From assembly GCA_008017255.1 (NCBI GenBank), contig SSHD01000051.1:1-11817 (forward strand): a DNA stretch of 11,817 nucleotides. The letters run 5' to 3'. The DNA is from Acinetobacter sp. (lineage in GTDB: Bacteria; Pseudomonadota; Gammaproteobacteria; Pseudomonadales; Moraxellaceae). Shown here in pieces: positions 1-7,643 of the stretch (positions are counted from its first letter, which is position 1; each line of letters begins with the position of its first letter). A model generated the notes under the pieces. That model had not been told where the DNA came from. It made no database searches and saw nothing but the letters and a program-made list of their open reading frames with translations. Made by a program: the position numbers and the translations under genes.

Positions 1-71
1 TAAATCGGGTTTTAAAACAAGTATTTCAGTGCACTATAGCTGTAGCTTAGTTCCCCAAGATAAGGCATAAT

Positions 72-114
72 GTCCTACAACGTAGCTGTGTCGGATCATT
101 GTTGGGCTTTTTTT
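72..114 (+). terminator. Probable rho-independent terminator of an upstream gene
   Basis: An imperfect stem pairs 72-82 with 97-107: ten of eleven positions up to the mismatches are consistent with pairing, the breaks being a U-U and a C-A mismatch and one pair being G-U. The loop is about 14 nt, and seven T residues follow directly at 108-114. It lies before the cyo promoter, so it would end transcription of a gene to the left of the window. That gene is not visible apart from a possible TAA at position 1. The stem is weak, so this is a moderate call. Confidence 0.4.
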
Positions 115-143
115 ATAAAAGCTAGATAAGTAGCATGCGGCAC

Positions 144-149
144 TATAAT
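144..149 (+). promoter_or_regulatory. Candidate -10 box of the cyo operon promoter
   Basis: A perfect TATAAT lies 51 nt before the cyoA start. Transcription from about 156 would give a leader of about 45 nt. No good -35 hexamer is visible 16-18 nt upstream (that region reads gctaga or ctagat), so the promoter may depend on an activator. I could not identify an ArcA, FNR or other regulator site. The leader carries a short CCCAT/ATGGG inverted repeat (about 156-179). Confidence 0.5.
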
Positions 150-200
150 CGCTATCCCATAATTCAATTAGGGAATGGGACTCTTCACCGAGGTTGTAAA

Positions 201-1265
201 ATGAGACAAACAATTTTAGCTGTATTGTCTTTATCTGCGATGGCTGCACTCTTAACTGGGTGTGGCGGTGATATGGTACTTCTAAACACAAAAGGTCCGG
301 TCGGTCATGGTCAAAGTAGCCTGATGATGACCTCGATCTACCTCATGTTATTGGTGGTTATTCCATCAGTCGTGATGGCAGTTTGGTTTGGTTGGCAATA
401 TCGCGCATCGAATAAAGATGCAGACTACAAACCTACTTGGGCACACTCTACGACAATTGAAATTGTTGTTTGGGGTGTTCCTGTCATTATTATTGGTATT
501 TTAGCTTGGTTAACTTGGTGGGGTTCCCACAAGTACGACCCTTACCGTCCATTAGAATCAGATAAAGCACCATTGACCGTTCAAGTTATTGCTGAACAGT
601 TTAAGTGGATTTTTATCTATCCTGAGCAAAATATTGCAACGGTAAACGAGGTGCGTTTCCCAGAGAAAACACCAGTAAGCTTTAAGATTACCTCTAACTT
701 CACAATGAACTCATTCTTCATTCCACAGTTAGGCGGTCAAATCTATGCCATGGCAGGTATGCAAACTCACCTTCACCTATTAGCAGATGAACCGGGTGTT
801 TACCGTGGTATTTCGGCAAACTATTCGGGTTACGGTTTCTCACAAATGCGCTTTAAAGCACACAGTGTGACCGATGCCGAATTTGCGCAATGGGTAGAAG
901 CAGTTAAAGCAGGTAACGGCACTTCAGTGAATCCTGAATCAGTACAAAAAACTGTTTTAGACCAAGCTGAATTTGCAACCTTACGTGACGGTAACAGAGG
1001 CAAACACCAACTTGAAGTTTTGCTTGCTAAAGCAAATACTCCAGAAGAAAAGGCTGCAGTTGAAGCAATGAAGCCTTACCCAACTAAGCCACATCCTGTG
1101 ACTTATTATTCTTCGGTTGAGCCACAATTGTTCGAATCTGTAATTAACAATTATATGAGTAACTATCACGGTGCTGATCACTCAGCGACTGCGGGTGCTC
1201 ACGAGGCTGCTTCTTCTGAAGCACATGCCGCAGTTGAACCTGCTTCATCAGTTGTAGGGGAATAA
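201..1265 (+). CDS. cyoA: Cytochrome bo3 ubiquinol oxidase subunit II (CyoA)
   Basis: This is subunit II of the proton-pumping quinol oxidase of the inner membrane. The protein is 354 aa. Residues 1-21 form a lipoprotein signal with lipobox LLTGC and lipidated Cys21. Membrane helices lie at about 41-65 and 86-107, followed by a periplasmic cupredoxin fold (about 124-240). The loop that carries Cu(A) ligands in cytochrome c oxidases has no cysteines here (205-216, SANYSGYGFSQM), as expected for a quinol oxidase. I chose ATG 201 rather than the in-frame ATG at 135 because GAGG at 190-193 is 7 nt upstream and a lipoprotein signal then begins at residue 1. The protein is about 40 residues longer than E. 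coli CyoA because of an Ala/His/Glu-rich tail. It is first in cyoABCDE, and the next gene starts 3 nt later. Confidence 0.97.
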   Translation: MRQTILAVLSLSAMAALLTGCGGDMVLLNTKGPVGHGQSSLMMTSIYLMLLVVIPSVVMAVWFGWQYRASNKDADYKPTWAHSTTIEIVVWGVPVIIIGILAWLTWWGSHKYDPYRPLESDKAPLTVQVIAEQFKWIFIYPEQNIATVNEVRFPEKTPVSFKITSNFTMNSFFIPQLGGQIYAMAGMQTHLHLLADEPGVYRGISANYSGYGFSQMRFKAHSVTDAEFAQWVEAVKAGNGTSVNPESVQKTVLDQAEFATLRDGNRGKHQLEVLLAKANTPEEKAAVEAMKPYPTKPHPVTYYSSVEPQLFESVINNYMSNYHGADHSATAGAHEAASSEAHAAVEPASSVVGE

Positions 1266-1268
1266 GAC

Positions 1269-3257
1269 ATGAGCTTCTTAGGTAAATTAGGCCCGGATGC
1301 TATTCCGTACGATCCAATTGTACTGGTAACAGTGGCAATGATGATCTTAGGTGGTATCGCAGTTGTTGCTGGTATTACCTACTTTAAAAAATGGGGCTAC
1401 TTGTGGAACGAATGGTTCACATCGGTAGACCATAAAAAAATTGGTATTATGTACATCTTTATTTCTGTGATCATGCTGTTGCGTGGTTTCGCAGATGCGA
1501 TCATGATGCGTTTACAACTTTTCCTTGCGAAAGGTGGTGGCGAAGGTTATTTACACCCTGAACACTACGACCAGATCTTTACTGCGCATGGCGTAATTAT
1601 GATCTTCTTCGTGGCAATGGGTCTAGTTGTAGGTATGATGAACGTTGTGGTACCACTTCAAATTGGTGCACGTGACGTTGCCTTCCCATTATTAAACTCT
1701 CTAAGCTTCTGGTTATTCGCTGGTGCTGCTGGTTTGATGATGGTTTCTCTTGCGCTTGGTGAGTTTGCGGCAACTGGTTGGATGGCTTACCCTCCTCTTT
1801 CAGGTATCGAATACTCTCCTGGTGTTGGTGTTGACTACTATATCTGGGCACTTCAGATCTCTGGTCTTGGTACACTTCTTACTGGTGTTAACTTCTTCGT
1901 TACCATCATTAAAATGCGTGCTCCTGGCATGGGTCTTATGGATATGCCGATCTTTACGTGGACATCTTTATGTACTGCAGTATTGATCATCGCATCATTC
2001 CCTGTGTTAACAGGTACAATTGCAATGTTAAGTTTAGACCGCTACTTCGGTTTCCATTTCTTCACTAACGATTTGGGCGGTAGTCCAATGTTGTATGTGA
2101 ACTTGATTTGGACTTGGGGTCACCCAGAAGTATATATCTTAGTATTACCTGCTTTTGGTATTTACTCAGAAGTTGTAGCAACTTTCTCACGTAAAGCGTT
2201 GTTCGGTTATAAGTCTATGGTTTATGCAACCATCGCAATTACCGTACTTTCGTTCGTGGTTTGGTTACATCACTTCTTTACGATGGGTGCTGGTGCCAAC
2301 GTTAACGCGTTCTTCGGTATCATGACCATGGTCATTGCAATTCCAACTGGTGTGAAAATCTTCTCGTGGTTATTTACCATGTATAAAGGTCGCATCACGT
2401 TCACAACACCTATGTTATGGACACTCGGTTTCCTTGTGACTTTTGGTATCGGTGGTTTAACTGGGGTACTCATGGCTGTTCCACCTGCGGACTTCTTGGT
2501 ACACAACTCACTCTTCTTGATTGCGCATTTCCATAACGTAATTATTGGTGGTGTTGTATTTGGTATGTTTGCCGGCATCATTTTCTACTGGCCAAAAATG
2601 TTTGGTTGGAAGCTCAATGAAGCATGGGGTAAAGCTGCATTCTGGTTCTGGTTCTTCGGTTTCTATTTTGCATTCATGCCACTTTATATCCTTGGTTTCA
2701 TGGGTATGACACGTCGTTTGAATACGTATGACAACCCAGAATGGGACCCATACTTAGCAATTGCACTATTTGGTTCAGTACTAGTCGCTATTGGTATTGT
2801 ATGTTTCCTTATGCAGATTATCGTTGGTTTCTTACAACGTCATCAAAATATGGACTACACAGGCGATCCATGGGATGGTCGTACATTTGAATGGGCTACC
2901 TCATCTCCTGCTCCATTCTATAACTTTGCTCATTTACCAGATGCAAGCGGTATCGATCGTTTCTGGACTGACAAAGAAAATGGTGTCGCTTATGCCCGCA
3001 ACACTAAATATGAAGACGTTCACATGCCAACCAACCGTGCTGCTGGTTTTGTCATTGCAATGTTCATTACCATCATGGGCTTTGCCTTAATCTGGCATAT
3101 TTGGTGGCTTGTAGCTGTTGCATTCGTTTCCGCTATCATTAGCTTTATCGTGAGTTCATTCACTAAAAATGTGGATTACTATGTGCCGGCTGCTGAAGTA
3201 GAACGTATTGAAAACGAACGTTATGCCTTACTTGAAAAACACTTGAAGAAGGACTAA
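1269..3257 (+). CDS. cyoB: Cytochrome bo3 ubiquinol oxidase subunit I (CyoB)
   Basis: This is the catalytic subunit. It oxidises ubiquinol, reduces O2 to water at the heme o3-Cu(B) centre and pumps protons. It is 662 aa, against 663 in E. coli, and has many membrane helices. The key residues sit one position later than in E. coli. Heme b ligands are H107 and H422. The heme o3 ligand is H420. Cu(B) ligands are H285, H334 and H335, with Y289 for the His-Tyr crosslink. Proton-path residues are D136, E287 and K363. Quinone-site residues are R72, D76, H99 and Q102. The heme-propionate arginines are R482 and R483. All are intact, so the enzyme should be active. AGGGG at 1256-1260, inside the end of cyoA, is the ribosome binding site, 8 nt before the ATG, which suggests coupled translation. 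Confidence 0.98.
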   Translation: MSFLGKLGPDAIPYDPIVLVTVAMMILGGIAVVAGITYFKKWGYLWNEWFTSVDHKKIGIMYIFISVIMLLRGFADAIMMRLQLFLAKGGGEGYLHPEHYDQIFTAHGVIMIFFVAMGLVVGMMNVVVPLQIGARDVAFPLLNSLSFWLFAGAAGLMMVSLALGEFAATGWMAYPPLSGIEYSPGVGVDYYIWALQISGLGTLLTGVNFFVTIIKMRAPGMGLMDMPIFTWTSLCTAVLIIASFPVLTGTIAMLSLDRYFGFHFFTNDLGGSPMLYVNLIWTWGHPEVYILVLPAFGIYSEVVATFSRKALFGYKSMVYATIAITVLSFVVWLHHFFTMGAGANVNAFFGIMTMVIAIPTGVKIFSWLFTMYKGRITFTTPMLWTLGFLVTFGIGGLTGVLMAVPPADFLVHNSLFLIAHFHNVIIGGVVFGMFAGIIFYWPKMFGWKLNEAWGKAAFWFWFFGFYFAFMPLYILGFMGMTRRLNTYDNPEWDPYLAIALFGSVLVAIGIVCFLMQIIVGFLQRHQNMDYTGDPWDGRTFEWATSSPAPFYNFAHLPDASGIDRFWTDKENGVAYARNTKYEDVHMPTNRAAGFVIAMFITIMGFALIWHIWWLVAVAFVSAIISFIVSSFTKNVDYYVPAAEVERIENERYALLEKHLKKD

Positions 3258-3261
3258 GGAT

Positions 3262-3873
3262 ATGGCTGAAGTACTTCATCACGACAACCATGATCATCAC
3301 GAACATGATGATACCGACATGACCGTCTTCGGTTTTTGGACTTATTTGATGAGTGACTTGATTCTTTTCGGATCACTCTTCATTGCGTTCGCCGTTTTAA
3401 GCAGTCATATTCCACCTGGCACGCCAAGTGCAAAAGATCTTTTTGGTGATTCTTTAGGTTTTGTATTAACCGAAACTTTCGCCTTATTGATTTCTTCTGT
3501 GACTTTTGGTTTTGCAGTGCTTGCATCGTACAAAAAAAATGTGAATCAAGTGCTGACTTGGTTATTAATCACATTCTTTTTTGGTGCATCGTTCATCGGC
3601 ATGGAAATTTATGAGTTCAATCATTTAGTTCATGCAGGTCACGGTCCAAGTACAAGTGCATTCTTATCGGCATTCTTTACCTTGGTTGGTACGCACGGTA
3701 TTCACGTAACCTCTGGTTTAGTGTGGATGCTCGTGTTGATGTATCAAATCAAAACCAATGGTTTGACTTTACCGAATACACGTCGTCTGGCTTGTTTAAG
3801 CTTGTTCTGGCACTTCCTTGACATCGTTTGGATCTGTGTATTCAGCGTCGTTTACTTAATGGGAGTTCTGTAA
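3262..3873 (+). CDS. cyoC: Cytochrome bo3 ubiquinol oxidase subunit III (CyoC)
   Basis: This is subunit III of the bo3 oxidase, a membrane protein that packs against CyoB and stabilises the complex. It is 203 aa, against 204 in E. coli. The N-terminus is His/Asp-rich (residues 6-19) and is followed by five hydrophobic segments at about 22-45, 66-90, 98-118, 137-160 and 178-200. Family motifs are visible: [11 protein letters not shown] (143-153) and FWHFLDIVW (182-190). The functional Shine-Dalgarno is probably AGAAGGA at 3247-3253, 8 nt from the ATG and inside the end of cyoB. The AAGGA at 3256-3260 is only 1 nt from the ATG and too close to act. The stop codon overlaps the cyoD start. Confidence 0.97.
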   Translation: MAEVLHHDNHDHHEHDDTDMTVFGFWTYLMSDLILFGSLFIAFAVLSSHIPPGTPSAKDLFGDSLGFVLTETFALLISSVTFGFAVLASYKKNVNQVLTWLLITFFFGASFIGMEIYEFNHLVHAGHGPSTSAFLSAFFTLVGTHGIHVTSGLVWMLVLMYQIKTNGLTLPNTRRLACLSLFWHFLDIVWICVFSVVYLMGVL

Positions 3874-4202
3874 TGAGTAGTCATGACCACAATGCTGCAG
3901 GTGCATCACACGGTAACTTCAAGCAATACACGGTTGGATTCATTTTGTCTGTTGTTCTCACTCTTATTCCTTTTGGAATGGTGATGGCAGGTGGATTCGG
4001 TCGTGGCATTTTAATGACTGTGATTGGCATTACTGCTGTTGCTCAGGTATTGGTACAACTTGTGTATTTCTTACACATGAATACCTCGTCCGATCAACGC
4101 TGGAACTTAATTGCATTTATCTACACCATTCTTTGTATTGCCGTGCTTTTAGTCGGCTCGGTGTGGATTATGAATTACTTGCACTACAACATGATGCTCT
4201 AA
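3873..4202 (+). CDS. cyoD: Cytochrome bo3 ubiquinol oxidase subunit IV (CyoD)
   Basis: This is the small fourth subunit of the bo3 oxidase, needed for assembly and Cu(B) loading in E. coli. It is 109 aa, the same length as E. coli CyoD. Three membrane helices lie at about 19-39, 45-67 and 78-100, with the family motif YFLHMN at 65-70. The start is the ATG in TAATG, sharing one base with the cyoC stop. GGGAG at 3861-3865 is 7 nt upstream. An in-frame ATG at 3828 would add 15 polar residues read from inside cyoC and is rejected. The overlap implies translational coupling to cyoC. Confidence 0.96.
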   Translation: MSSHDHNAAGASHGNFKQYTVGFILSVVLTLIPFGMVMAGGFGRGILMTVIGITAVAQVLVQLVYFLHMNTSSDQRWNLIAFIYTILCIAVLLVGSVWIMNYLHYNMML

Positions 4203-4212
4203 ACTGATTGTC

Positions 4213-5091
4213 ATGTTAAAGAAGTATTTATTCCTGACTAAACCAGGAATTCTCTTCGGTAATTTCATTACCACCTTGGGCGGCTTTTTCTTAGCCGCCC
4301 AAGGCGCTATAGACCCTGTGTTATTATTACTGACATTGCTTGGAACAACTTTTGTGGTTGCGTCTGGCTGTGTGGTCAATAATGTCATCGATCAAGACAT
4401 CGATCAAAAAATGCAACGCACCATGAACCGTGCATTGGTCACTAAAACCATCTCCCCAACTATTGCGCTGTGTTATGCGTTGGTATTGGGTGTGATTGGC
4501 TTTGGACTACTGTGGTTTTGGGTCAATGCTTATGCATTTTTATTTGCTGTAATTGGTTTTGTGGTTTATGTCGGGTTTTATAGTTTGTGGAGCAAACGCG
4601 CCACCATCCATCAAACCGTGATTGGTAGTATTTCCGGAGCGAGTCCACCTGTTATTGGTTATACGGCTGTGAGTCATCAATTTGATATTGCTGCGCTGCT
4701 TATTTTTGTTGCTTATGCCTTATGGCAAATGCCGCACTCATGGGCAATTGCGATTTATCGTTTTGACGATTACAAAAACGCAGGTATTCCGATTTTACCT
4801 ATCGCTCGTTCTGTTCACAGAACCAAAATTGAATCACTGATTTATGTGGTTTTATTTACACTGGCGATGAATGCGCTCTATGTTTATGGATATACCAACA
4901 TTATATTTTTGGTCATCTGTAATCTACTGTGTGCATATTGGTTCTATATCGGTATTTTAGGATTTAAAGCTGAAGATGACCAACTCTGGGCAAAACGTTT
5001 TTTCCTATTTTCAGTCATCCTCATTACTGTTATCAGTTTATGCTTTAGCTTTACCTTTAAAAGCCCTGCACCTTTTCTCCCAATCTTTTAA
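4213..5091 (+). CDS. cyoE: Protoheme IX farnesyltransferase, heme O synthase (CyoE)
   Basis: This is a membrane prenyltransferase of the UbiA superfamily. It joins the farnesyl group of farnesyl diphosphate to heme B, giving the heme O used by CyoB. The protein is 292 aa, against 296 in E. coli, and polytopic. The first Asp-rich Mg-diphosphate motif is NNVIDQDID (56-64). The second region is YRFDDYKNAGIP (182-193), preceded by the conserved WQMPHSW (171-177). The start fits the family N-terminus (TKPGI at 9-13). No clear Shine-Dalgarno precedes it, and it lies 10 nt after cyoD, so it is probably translated by coupling and at a lower level than the oxidase subunits. It ends at the operon terminator. 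Confidence 0.97.
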   Translation: MLKKYLFLTKPGILFGNFITTLGGFFLAAQGAIDPVLLLLTLLGTTFVVASGCVVNNVIDQDIDQKMQRTMNRALVTKTISPTIALCYALVLGVIGFGLLWFWVNAYAFLFAVIGFVVYVGFYSLWSKRATIHQTVIGSISGASPPVIGYTAVSHQFDIAALLIFVAYALWQMPHSWAIAIYRFDDYKNAGIPILPIARSVHRTKIESLIYVVLFTLAMNALYVYGYTNIIFLVICNLLCAYWFYIGILGFKAEDDQLWAKRFFLFSVILITVISLCFSFTFKSPAPFLPIF

Positions 5092-5119
5092 AAAGATAGA
5101 GGCATTTCTCTATCTTTTT
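5090..5119. terminator. Bidirectional rho-independent terminator between cyoE and ybhR
   Basis: There is a perfect 12-bp inverted repeat: 5090-5101 pairs with 5108-5119 around a 6-nt loop (GCATTT). The left arm opens with five A and the right arm ends with five T, so the same hairpin has a U-tract on either strand. It overlaps the last two bases of the cyoE stop codon. On the - strand it lies about 100 nt beyond the ybhR stop, so it can end both convergent operons. Confidence 0.9.
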
Positions 5120-5217
5120 ATCCCCTATTATTCACTTGTTCAAAATACAGTTTAGTGAGTATGTAAAATGAGTTTCATGTTTATTCTGCTTCTCTTATGG
5201 ACAAAAATTTAGCCAAT
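5120..5217. other. Short convergent intergenic spacer, nothing further seen
   Basis: This AT-rich spacer lies between the shared terminator and the end of ybhR. I see no gene or RNA here. A 14-codon ATG ORF (5168-5212) encodes a hydrophobic peptide but has no convincing ribosome binding site. Confidence 0.5.
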
Positions 5218-6342
5218 CTAAGACAAACGATTTCTAAACAACCATGCCGCTAAGGGTAATGTGACCACTGCCAAAACCAGCATAGGTATAAAATCCCCTT
5301 TGATCTGCTGAAAAGTTGCCCCTTCCAGATAGACCCGTTGTACCAAATCAATCCCGAAACGTAATGGATTGGCATAAGTACCCATTTCCAATAGATACGG
5401 CATATTTTGTACAGGGGTTAAAAGTCCAGATAACAACATCAATGGCATAATGAGGAAGAAAGTAAATAGCATTGCCTGCTGCATATTCAGGGAAATTGCC
5501 GAAATAGAGAGTCCTACGCCTACTGTTGCAATATTAAAACCCAATAAACCAAAATAGAGTAAACCCAGCGAACCATTCATGGGAATTTTAAACCAGAACA
5601 TAATAATCAGCAGGATAATGGTCGATTGCATCAATCCCACAAAAATCGGCGGTAGGGCTTTACCAATCATAATATGAATCGGGGTATAAGGCGTGACCAA
5701 TAACTGGTCAAATGTGCCCTGTTCCCGTTCTCTGGCGACAGAAAGCGAGGACAATAATAAAGTTTGTATCATACTTAGTGCAGCTATCAAAGATGGCATG
5801 ATTCCCCATCGGGATTCCAGATTCGGGTTATACCAAGTGCGGGTTTCCACATTGAGGGCTGCACCAGTTCCCAGATGTTGCTGATTCACTTGTCCCACCA
5901 CACTACTGATATATGTCCCAGCCATACCTGCAGTTGAAGAATTACGACCATCTAAAATCACCTGAATCGGAGAAGCCTGTCCCTGATTCAGTTTATCCTC
6001 AAAATCAGCAGGAATAGTGATGATGGCTAAAGCAGTACGTTCATCAATCACCTGTTGAATTTGGGTATTATTATCCAGTGTCGCTGTACGTTTAAAAATT
6101 CCTGAACCATCTAAATGTGCCAGTAATTGATGCGATACCTGCCCTTTACTCTGGTCTAATACCGCATAATCGACATGATTAACATTATAAGTGCCAGCAT
6201 AGCCATATAATAAGGCTTGTAGTAATGCAGGTACAAATAATATGGCCCGATTGGCAGGGTCACTAAAAATAATCAAAAATTCTTTTTTAACCAAGACCAG
6301 AAGATAATTGAGCCAGTGAATCATTTTATTTATCATGGGCAT
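5218..6342 (-). CDS. ybhR: ABC-2 type multidrug exporter permease, YbhR-like
   Basis: This is one of two paired membrane subunits of a YbhFSR-type ABC exporter. The protein is up to 374 aa (E. coli YbhR is 368). It has an N-terminal membrane helix (about 32-50), a large periplasmic domain (about 51-180) with VILDGRNS (128-135) and WYNPNLESRW (170-179), then the ABC-2 membrane block from about 181. The SVAREREQGT coupling motif is at 201-210. These motifs closely match E. coli YbhR as I recall it. The first ATG (6342) is only 2 nt from the GAG at 6345-6347. The second ATG (6336) is 8 nt away and may be the real start, giving 372 aa. It is the last gene of the operon, 12-18 nt after ybhS. E. 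coli YbhFSR has been linked to drug efflux, but the substrate here is unknown. Confidence 0.9.
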   Translation of the reverse strand: MPMINKMIHWLNYLLVLVKKEFLIIFSDPANRAILFVPALLQALLYGYAGTYNVNHVDYAVLDQSKGQVSHQLLAHLDGSGIFKRTATLDNNTQIQQVIDERTALAIITIPADFEDKLNQGQASPIQVILDGRNSSTAGMAGTYISSVVGQVNQQHLGTGAALNVETRTWYNPNLESRWGIMPSLIAALSMIQTLLLSSLSVAREREQGTFDQLLVTPYTPIHIMIGKALPPIFVGLMQSTIILLIIMFWFKIPMNGSLGLLYFGLLGFNIATVGVGLSISAISLNMQQAMLFTFFLIMPLMLLSGLLTPVQNMPYLLEMGTYANPLRFGIDLVQRVYLEGATFQQIKGDFIPMLVLAVVTLPLAAWLFRNRLS

Positions 6343-6354
6343 ATCTCTATAAAA

Positions 6355-7482
6355 TCAGCTTAAGCGTTTTCTTAGCGACATACAGGACGCTACGGTAAAA
6401 ATAACCACATACAGCATTAAAACACTACACTCCTTCAACCATAATGCCCAATTATCTCCGCCTAAAAACAGGGTTTTAATCAGTGACATAAAATGGGTTG
6501 CAGGTAAAATCTGACTAATGATTTGGACAACAAAGGGAATATTGCGGGTATCAAACACAAAACCTGACAGCATCAACGCAGGCATAAAACTTGCCAGTAA
6601 TGCAATTTGACTGGCTTTAAACTGATTTTGGGCAAAACCTGAGATGGTTAATCCCATCAGCAGGGATACCAGTAAATAGAGGAATGAAGCACTGATAATG
6701 GATAATAATGAAGCCCTCATCGGTACTTCAAACAGGAAATGAGTCGCAATCAGACAGATTACAATATCAATCATACCAATCACGATATAGGGAATCAGTT
6801 TGGCAAGGACAATTTCTAATGGACGCACAGGGGTCACAAATAAGGCTTCCAGTGTGCCTCTTTCTCGTTCACGGGCAATCAACAGGGCAGTTAAAAATGC
6901 CCCGATTAAAGTCAGAATCAGTACAATCAATCCAGGCACAATAAACCATGTACTATTTGCTGATTCATTAAACCACATCCGCTGTTCAACCGTAATCACA
7001 CCACTGGACGGTGCGATTTGCTGACGGTCTGCCTGAATGGCTTGTGTGGTTGCCAATGCGCCTGAAATATAGCCTTGCAGGGCTGATGCAATACTGATGG
7101 AACGACCATTGCTAATCACCTGTATCGTCGCTGTACCTTTAGCACTTTGTTCGGCAAAATCGGTAGGCAGATTAACAATCGCATCTATTTCTGCCTTGCC
7201 CATTGCCTGTTCAGCCTGAACAAAACTATGGTATTGCTGAATATCAAGATATGTTGTGCCATTTAAACCAGAAATCAGTTGCTGACTTTGTGGTGAACTA
7301 TGTTGTACCACAACCCCTACTCGTCCATGACTTAAATCAAAAGACAGGCCATAACCAAACAGCAAAATCAGGATAATGGGTAAAATCAGCCCTATCGCCA
7401 GACTACTTTTATCTCGTAATAACTGATTGCTTTCTTTTATCGTAAGGGCGGATAGACGATTAAAAAATGCTCTAAGGTTCAT
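6355..7482 (-). CDS. ybhS: ABC-2 type multidrug exporter permease, YbhS-like
   Basis: This is the other permease of the YbhFSR-type exporter. It is 375 aa (E. coli YbhS is 377) and has the same architecture as its neighbour: an N-terminal helix (about 28-47), a periplasmic domain (about 48-178) containing QVISNGR (121-127), and a C-terminal ABC-2 block from about 179. Its coupling motif ARERERGT (203-210) is close to AREREQGT in YbhR. The two are diverged paralogues likely to form a heterodimer. The Shine-Dalgarno is a strong AGGGGGG at 7496-7490, 7 nt before the ATG. It lies in the end of a palindromic repeat that separates this gene from ybhF. The ATG overlaps the stop of a 54-codon ORF by ATGA. 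Confidence 0.92.
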   Translation of the reverse strand: MNLRAFFNRLSALTIKESNQLLRDKSSLAIGLILPIILILLFGYGLSFDLSHGRVGVVVQHSSPQSQQLISGLNGTTYLDIQQYHSFVQAEQAMGKAEIDAIVNLPTDFAEQSAKGTATIQVISNGRSISIASALQGYISGALATTQAIQADRQQIAPSSGVITVEQRMWFNESANSTWFIVPGLIVLILTLIGAFLTALLIARERERGTLEALFVTPVRPLEIVLAKLIPYIVIGMIDIVICLIATHFLFEVPMRASLLSIISASFLYLLVSLLMGLTISGFAQNQFKASQIALLASFMPALMLSGFVFDTRNIPFVVQIISQILPATHFMSLIKTLFLGGDNWALWLKECSVLMLYVVIFTVASCMSLRKRLS

Positions 7483-7643
7483 AAAATTACCCCCCTAAAT
7501 CCCCCCTTCACAGGGGGGACTTTCCATGAAATCAAAACCTTATATGATTCGTGGTGTTCTCCCCTGAGAAACACTGTTTCGCAAGTGGGGGATGAGGAAC
7601 GACTAAAGTTCCGCAAGGGGGTTAAAAATAAGATACTCATCAT
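7479..7643 (-). CDS. Hypothetical 54-codon ORF bridging ybhF and ybhS
   Basis: I recognise no function. The frame is fully open across the whole gap: its ATG overlaps the ybhF stop as ATGA (7643-7640), and its TGA overlaps the ybhS start as ATGA (7482-7479). AAGGGGG inside the ybhF end (about 7655-7649) could be its Shine-Dalgarno. A second ATG follows at once (7640-7638). The predicted peptide opens with a hydrophobic stretch (MMSILFLTPL). It then turns Ser/Arg-rich and ends in a Pro/Gly/Lys-rich segment (PPVKGGFRGV, 43-52) that simply translates the C- and G-runs of the repeat. It is therefore more likely a repeat-derived frame than an evolved protein. Its translation could still couple ybhF to ybhS. 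Confidence 0.35.
   Translation of the reverse strand: MMSILFLTPLRNFSRSSSPTCETVFLRGEHHESYKVLISWKVPPVKGGFRGVIL
7485..7624. repeat. G/C-run palindromic intergenic repeat (possible MITE or REP-like element)
   Basis: This is a block of about 140 bp with four C/G runs in AT-rich DNA. The hairpins visible are: 7500-7506 with 7513-7519 (seven pairs, loop TTCACA); 7568-7572 with 7576-7580 (GAAAC/GTTTC); and 7596-7600 with 7608-7612 (GGAAC/GTTCC). The ends are imperfect inverted repeats: TTACCCCCCTA at one end and, read on the other strand, TTAACCCCCTT at the other, 9 of 11 matching. The flanking ATGA copies (7479-7482 and 7640-7643) could be a target duplication but also follow from stop/start overlaps. 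From its look I suspect a dispersed repeat. No second copy is present in this window. Confidence 0.5.

Noticed and set aside
135..200. Upstream in-frame ATG extending CyoA by 22 residues
   Set aside because: The extension would put a polar stretch before the lipoprotein signal, and the start would lie before the TATAAT box at 144-149. GAGG is well placed for ATG 201.
34..291. 85-codon ORF on the - strand across the cyo promoter
   Set aside because: It overlaps the TATAAT box and the cyoA signal peptide, and the protein looks random.
3828..3872. In-frame ATG extending CyoD by 15 residues into cyoC
   Set aside because: The TAATG start at 3873 has a good ribosome binding site and gives exactly the E. 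coli length.
5168..5212. 14-codon hydrophobic ORF after the terminator
   Set aside because: There is no proper Shine-Dalgarno or promoter, and it lies beyond a strong terminator; chance in AT-rich DNA explains it.
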